In this document: in pieces, positions 60,435 to 64,000 of the stretch
Layout: every line of letters starts with the position of its first letter
How positions within the stretch are numbered: position 1 is the first letter of the stretch
Assembly (NCBI GenBank): GCA_934691725.1
Contig: CAKUTF010000002.1
Coordinates: 1 to 64,000, forward strand
Reading direction: 5' to 3'
Source: an uncultured Fibrobacter sp.
GTDB taxonomy: Bacteria; Fibrobacterota; Fibrobacteria; Fibrobacterales; Fibrobacteraceae
Length of the DNA: 64,000 nucleotides
Program-made: the position numbers and the translations under genes
The notes under the pieces: model-generated
What the model was told of the DNA's origin: nothing
Seen by the model: the letters and a program-made list of their open reading frames with translations, nothing else
Database searches by the model: none

Positions 60435-62012
60435 ATGATCGGAAAGGTAAATGACGATTTTTTCACCAAGGCGATTCTCGCAAAGACCGGATGCGCAAAC
60501 GCCAAAGTCGTAATCGGTCCGTCGATGGGCGTGGATTCCGCAATCCTAAAGGTTCCCGGAGGCTTCATGGCTATCGCCGAAGACCCGATTTTTCCGTCCG
60601 TCCGCATGACACCGAAGGATTTTGCCTACGTCACGGTCCACATCGGCGCAAGCGACGTCGCCGTCATGGGCATCAAGCCGGAGTTCATGACTTATTCGCT
60701 CCTGCTCCCGCCGGACACGAAACAGGATTACATTGCAAGGCTCATCGCAGAAATCAGCGCCGAGGCGAAACGCCAAGGGATCGCTATCGTCGGAGGACAC
60801 ACGGGCTACTACGGAGCGGTCACCTGCCCGACCATCGGAGGAATCTCGGTCTGGGGCTACGGCAAGAAATACGTTTCGCCCAAAGGCGCCAAGGCTGGCG
60901 ACAACCTGGTGATTACCAAGGGAGTAGCCATCGAGGCGGCAGCCCTCCTGGGTTTTGAACTGGGCGAAGCGCTCAAGGGAAAGCTCGACAGCAAGGATAT
61001 CCGGCGCGCCGCCAAAAGGATGAAGGAAATTTCCGTCGTCAAGGATGCGGAAATCGCTTCGCGCTTTCGGGGCGTCCATGCGATGCACGATGCGACGGAA
61101 GGCGGAACCAAGCGCGGCGTCTGGGAAGTCGCCGAGGCTTCCGGAAAAGGCGTCCTGCTCGATACGGATTCATACAAGATTCCCCAGGACGTCGAAAACA
61201 TCTGCCGGATTTTCGGACTCGACCCGTGGGAAATCATCAGCGAGGGAACGCTCGTCATCGCCGTTTCCCCAAAAGACACAAAACCGCTTCAAAAGGCGCT
61301 GGCCGCCGAGGGAATCGAGAGCGCGGTCATCGGAAAATTTACCGACAGAAAGTCCGGGCGGAAAATGCTTCGAAACGGGAAGAAAGAAAACTTCCTGCCG
61401 CCGGCCAAGGATTTTTTCTGGGACGTTTTCTTCAACGCGGCGAACATACTCTCGCAGGGAAATGTCGAAGGCTCGCTTTCCGAAAGCGACAGGCTCTGTC
61501 GCGACCTCAAGGCTTGCGTCGATAGATTGAAAGCGGCGAACATCTACAAGATGCTCCCGGAGATAGGGATGAACATCGGCTACACGGAATCGGGAACGTC
61601 TAGGGAAGATGTGTGCGCTGTTCCCGGGCGAATTTTTCGCGTCGAAAACGAAACCTATTCCGTCCGAGAACCCAAGATGGGTATCAGCGTCTATATGGCG
61701 GACACGCTTCTTTCTATCCGGAAGAAATTTCCCGAAGCGAAATGCGTCGCCGATTTTCGCAACAACCCGAAAATCCTTTCCGCCTGCAAAAAGGCGAAAT
61801 TCCGAATCGTAGAAATGCCCACGCCCAAGGATTACTGGCAACGCGGAAACGATTACGACCGGGATTTAGAAAGCGTCATCGCCAAGGCTCCCGCCTTGCC
61901 GGATATCATCACGATTCCGGACCGGATCAATCTCGAAAAGCTGATTCTCGTCGTCGGGAAATCCCTAGAAGACTTCGAGCGGAAAGTCCTGAAAATCAAC
62001 AGCGCACTGTAA
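60435..62012 (+). CDS. PurM/HypE-superfamily domain fused to ThiN-like thiamine-phosphate synthase domain
   Basis: 525 aa from the ATG at 60435, which has AGGAG 6 nt upstream; the ATG at 60429 is too close. Residues 1 to about 330 form an AIR-synthase-type domain: GASDVAVMGIKPEFMTYSLL, VGGHTGYYGAVTCPTIGGIS and AMHDATEGGTKRGVWEVAE. This superfamily includes ThiL, HypE, PurM and SelD. Residues about 350-525 match ThiN: ANIYKMLPEIGMNIGYTESG, EDVCAVPGRIFRV, MADTLLSIRKKFPEAKCVAD, and a C-terminal PDIITIPDRI. ThiN makes thiamine phosphate in archaea. A ThiL-like kinase step would complete the pathway, but the N-terminal domain has HypE-like features, so this is only a hypothesis. thiE lies convergent nearby. 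Confidence 0.8.
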   Translation: MIGKVNDDFFTKAILAKTGCANAKVVIGPSMGVDSAILKVPGGFMAIAEDPIFPSVRMTPKDFAYVTVHIGASDVAVMGIKPEFMTYSLLLPPDTKQDYIARLIAEISAEAKRQGIAIVGGHTGYYGAVTCPTIGGISVWGYGKKYVSPKGAKAGDNLVITKGVAIEAAALLGFELGEALKGKLDSKDIRRAAKRMKEISVVKDAEIASRFRGVHAMHDATEGGTKRGVWEVAEASGKGVLLDTDSYKIPQDVENICRIFGLDPWEIISEGTLVIAVSPKDTKPLQKALAAEGIESAVIGKFTDRKSGRKMLRNGKKENFLPPAKDFFWDVFFNAANILSQGNVEGSLSESDRLCRDLKACVDRLKAANIYKMLPEIGMNIGYTESGTSREDVCAVPGRIFRVENETYSVREPKMGISVYMADTLLSIRKKFPEAKCVADFRNNPKILSACKKAKFRIVEMPTPKDYWQRGNDYDRDLESVIAKAPALPDIITIPDRINLEKLILVVGKSLEDFERKVLKINSAL

Positions 62013-62059
62013 TTTTCCCCTGCGGATTCAGGCGTTCCGAAAGGCTGAAGGTCAAAGCT

Positions 62060-62267
62060 TTCAGAACTTGTTTTCATGTATGTCGGAGCATAGCTCGACA
62101 AGCTCGCTAGCCTGTCATTATCGGACGAGATTCCCTTGTCAAGCAAGGGAATGACATCATCCCGCTAAACGCTTCCCAAAAGTTTAAATGTCCACGGCTC
62201 TGACCACTGCTCACTGACCACTAGCCACTGAACCTAGACGTCTGCGGTTTCTTATGAAGACATTCTC
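62060..62267. repeat. Heptamer-type intergenic array D between the PurM-ThiN gene and thiE
   Basis: No gene seen. It has the 24-bp stretch shared exactly with array B (62094-62117), a hairpin repeat, a TAAATGTCCACGG block (62185-62197), CT-phased heptamers such as CACTGAC and CACTAGC (about 62198-62234), and a second block TAGACGTCTGCGG (62235-62247). The second block lies 20 nt from the thiE stop. Confidence 0.85.
62130..62154. repeat. Hairpin repeat, copy 2 (REP-like)
   Basis: Stem CCCTTG (62133-62138), loop TCAAG, stem CAAGGG (62144-62149), inside GATT...AATGACAT. Compared with copy 1 (23171-23187), two stem positions changed on both sides so that pairing is kept. Confidence 0.75.
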
Positions 62268-62921
62268 TCAGCCTTCCCTTTTAAACTTCGCATGTCCCGA
62301 TTCAAAGGCGCGCCGAAGATTTTCCGTAGCGAGCTTCGGGTCTTTCGCCGACATGATTTCCGAAACCACGGCAAGCCCGTCAACACCGGAAGCAGCGACA
62401 TCTTCGGCATTCGACAGATGGATTCCCCCGATAGCGACCAGCGGATGCCGCGAAAGGGACGCCGCCTTCCGAAGCCCTTCCGGTCCTAGTCCCTCTGCGG
62501 CATCGAGCTTTGTCGTCGTCGCAAAAGCCTGGAACGCGACATAATCTACATCGTAATCGTTCGCCGCGACAAGTTCCTCGTAGTTATCCGTCGAAAGCCC
62601 GATGATTTTATCCTTTCCGAGCAAGCGTCTCGCAACCGGATACGGCAAATCGCTCTGCCCGATGTGAAGACCGTCCGCATCGACAGCGAGCGCGATGTCT
62701 AGCCTGTCGTTGATGATAAGCGGCACGCCCGTTCCCGACAGCGTTTTTTTTAACTTCAAGGCAAGCTCGTAAAATTCGAGCGAAGAACACTCCTTTTCGC
62801 GGAGCTGGACAATGCCCACGCCACCGCGGAGCGATTCTTCCACGACCCTTTCAATCGGACGACCGAGCGAAAGTCCACGATCCGTTACCAGATAAACGTT
62901 AAGGTATTCCTTTGCGTCCAT
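62268..62921 (-). CDS. thiE: Thiamine-phosphate synthase ThiE
   Basis: 217 aa. It joins HMP-PP and the thiazole phosphate into thiamine phosphate. TIM-barrel landmarks: VYLVTDRGLSLGR, VQLREKECSSLEF, INDRLDIALAVDADGLHIGQSDLP and VAIGGIHLSNAEDV. AGGAG precedes the ATG. No TPP riboswitch is evident upstream. With the ThiN-like fusion nearby, the organism may have two ways to make thiamine phosphate. Confidence 0.93.
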   Translation of the reverse strand: MDAKEYLNVYLVTDRGLSLGRPIERVVEESLRGGVGIVQLREKECSSLEFYELALKLKKTLSGTGVPLIINDRLDIALAVDADGLHIGQSDLPYPVARRLLGKDKIIGLSTDNYEELVAANDYDVDYVAFQAFATTTKLDAAEGLGPEGLRKAASLSRHPLVAIGGIHLSNAEDVAASGVDGLAVVSEIMSAKDPKLATENLRRAFESGHAKFKREG

Positions 62922-63011
62922 AAAAACTCCTTGTTTTTCGATTTTTCGCCTCCAATATACTCAAGCATCCACCGGTTTTCAAAAAAAATCACATTTCTTT
63001 TCACATATCCC

Positions 63012-63040
63012 TTGACAGGCCTATTTTTTTTATCTATAAT
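63012..63040 (+). promoter_or_regulatory. Perfect-consensus sigma70 promoter of tRNA-Gly
   Basis: TTGACA (63012-63017), 17-nt spacer, TATAAT (63035-63040). The tRNA starts 13 nt after the -10 box, the same distance as in tRNA-Ala. Confidence 0.92.
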
Positions 63041-63052
63041 TGGGTCGTCCTC

Positions 63053-63125
<73 letters not shown>

Positions 63126-63133
63126 CTTTAAAA

Positions 63134-63156
63134 GCCCCACATCTGTGGGGCTTTTT
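63134..63156 (+). terminator. Rho-independent terminator after tRNA-Gly
   Basis: Perfect stem GCCCCAC/GTGGGGC with loop ATCT, followed by five Ts. Confidence 0.92.
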
Positions 63157-63209
63157 CATTGTTTCAAAACGCTCAGTCAACCTGCATTTTCTTTTGCTAT
63201 TTTAAATAT

Positions 63210-64000
63210 ATGCTCCAAAAGATTTATATTCGCCACCTGGATGATTTTATCGGCAAGGACGTCGAACTTTCGGGCTGGGCCACTCATGTCCGAAGCTCCG
63301 GAAAAGTCAGCTTCATCCAATTCCGGGACGGCACGGGATTTGTCCAGGTTGTCGCCAGCGTAAACGACGTTCCCGAAGAGAACTTCGAACTTATCAAGCA
63401 CCTTCCGCAGGAAAGCTCGGTCCGCATCCGGGGAAAGGTCGTTTCGCAGCCCAAGTCCCCGACAGGCGTAGAAGTCATCGCCTCCCACGTAGAGCTTGTA
63501 TCCAGGACGGAAAATTACCCGATATCTCCCAAGGAGCACGGGACGGACTTTTTAATGGACTTGCGCCACCTGTGGATCCGCAGCCCGCGCGAACACGCCA
63601 TTCTCACCATCCGGCATCACATCGTCCAGGCGATTCGCGAATACTTCGATTCCCGGGACTTCACGCTCGTCGATGCGCCGATCTTTACGCCCAACGAATG
63701 CGAAGGTTCCAGCACGCTCTTCAGCACGCCCTATTTCGACAGCACCGCCTATCTTTCGCAAAGCGGCCAGCTCTACATGGAAGCGGCCTGTGCGGCATTC
63801 GGTAGAGCCTACTGCTTCGGTCCGACATTCCGCGCCGAAAATTCAAACACGCGGCGTCACCTGACAGAATTCTGGATGGTCGAACCCGAAGTCGCTTACA
63901 TGGACCTCGACGGAGATATCGAACTTGCCGAAGGCCTTGTACAGGCAATCGTCCAGAAAGTTCTCTCCGAAAACACCCGGGAACTAAAAATTCTCGGTCG
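63210..64000 (+). CDS. asnS: Asparaginyl-tRNA synthetase, N-terminal part (runs off right edge)
   Basis: Partial: 263 codons from the ATG at 63210. The OB-fold anticodon-binding domain (VELSGWATHVRSSGKVSFIQ, about residues 18-100) is followed by the class IIb catalytic domain. Visible are VDAPIFTPNECEGSSTLF, YLSQSGQLYMEAA and motif 2, FGPTFRAENSNTRRHLTEFW. The Asn-type FxAENSNTxRHLxEFWMxEPE pattern points to AsnS rather than AspS. Motif 3 lies beyond the window. The start has no clear Shine-Dalgarno sequence. Confidence 0.93.
   Translation, partial: MLQKIYIRHLDDFIGKDVELSGWATHVRSSGKVSFIQFRDGTGFVQVVASVNDVPEENFELIKHLPQESSVRIRGKVVSQPKSPTGVEVIASHVELVSRTENYPISPKEHGTDFLMDLRHLWIRSPREHAILTIRHHIVQAIREYFDSRDFTLVDAPIFTPNECEGSSTLFSTPYFDSTAYLSQSGQLYMEAACAAFGRAYCFGPTFRAENSNTRRHLTEFWMVEPEVAYMDLDGDIELAEGLVQAIVQKVLSENTRELKILG

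Noticed and set aside
62922..63011. TPP riboswitch upstream of thiE
   Set aside because: The leader is short and the conserved CUGAGA-type core was not found.

Overview
The window is about 64 kb of a Gram-negative chromosome, roughly 50-55% G+C by eye. It carries a complete Tol-Pal system, type IV pilus assembly genes, twin-arginine translocase genes, outer-membrane barrels and many lipoproteins. Ser-rich linkers after lipoboxes, very large exported proteins with Ser/Gly linkers and Ca-binding DxDxDG motifs, and a bacterial geranylgeranylglyceryl-phosphate-synthase-like enzyme together suggest the Fibrobacter lineage (Fibrobacterota) or a close FCB relative. This is inferred from style and gene content; there is no rRNA here to confirm it.

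Left part (1-28 kb). A pilM-pilN-pilO-pilQ operon runs leftward off the edge from a near-consensus promoter, with radC beside it. After an AT-rich spacer come ilvB-ilvN, a terminator, rfbD/rmlD and a lipoprotein. Next are arginine decarboxylase (speA), a small membrane protein and the helicase hrpB. A leftward block follows: a Ser-linker lipoprotein, a sugar-nucleotide/glycosyltransferase cassette, and ddl-tsaB-rimI-ydcF-like with two envelope proteins. The leftward tolQ-tolR-tolA-tolB-pal-cpoB operon closes this part.

Middle (28-36 kb). A rightward housekeeping operon encodes a CBM9-like protein, an M23 peptidase, RNase D, TatA, TatC, a TatB-like segment fused to 5-formyltetrahydrofolate cyclo-ligase, an SpoU-type methyltransferase, a THUMP-like methyltransferase and uracil-DNA glycosylase. 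It ends at a tRNA-Ala with its own promoter and terminator.

Right part (36-64 kb). This is more accessory. It holds a beta-propeller lipoprotein coupled to a large secreted lipase-like esterase, a decayed IS30 transposase, mltG, and a patatin/beta-barrel protein resembling type Vd autotransporters. An operon follows that joins an ABC-2 transporter to two PilT-like ATPases with degenerate active sites. Then come the GGGP synthase, two giant paralogous exported proteins sharing a C-terminal module, hemW, a membrane class III nucleotide cyclase, a PurM-like/ThiN fusion protein, thiE, tRNA-Gly and the start of asnS.

The most unusual DNA-level signal is a family of intergenic arrays at four loci (about 3.2, 22.9, 50.0 and 62.1 kb). 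They show a strict 7-nt periodicity (AG recurring every heptamer, or CT on the other strand), are punctuated by a block close to TAGACGTCTGCGG, and lie directly against the 3' ends of leftward genes, even supplying stop codons. Two loci also share a hairpin repeat whose stem covaries. The best protein-level candidates for something new are the ABC transporter with twin degenerate PilT proteins, the TatB-cyclo-ligase fusion and the PurM-ThiN fusion.
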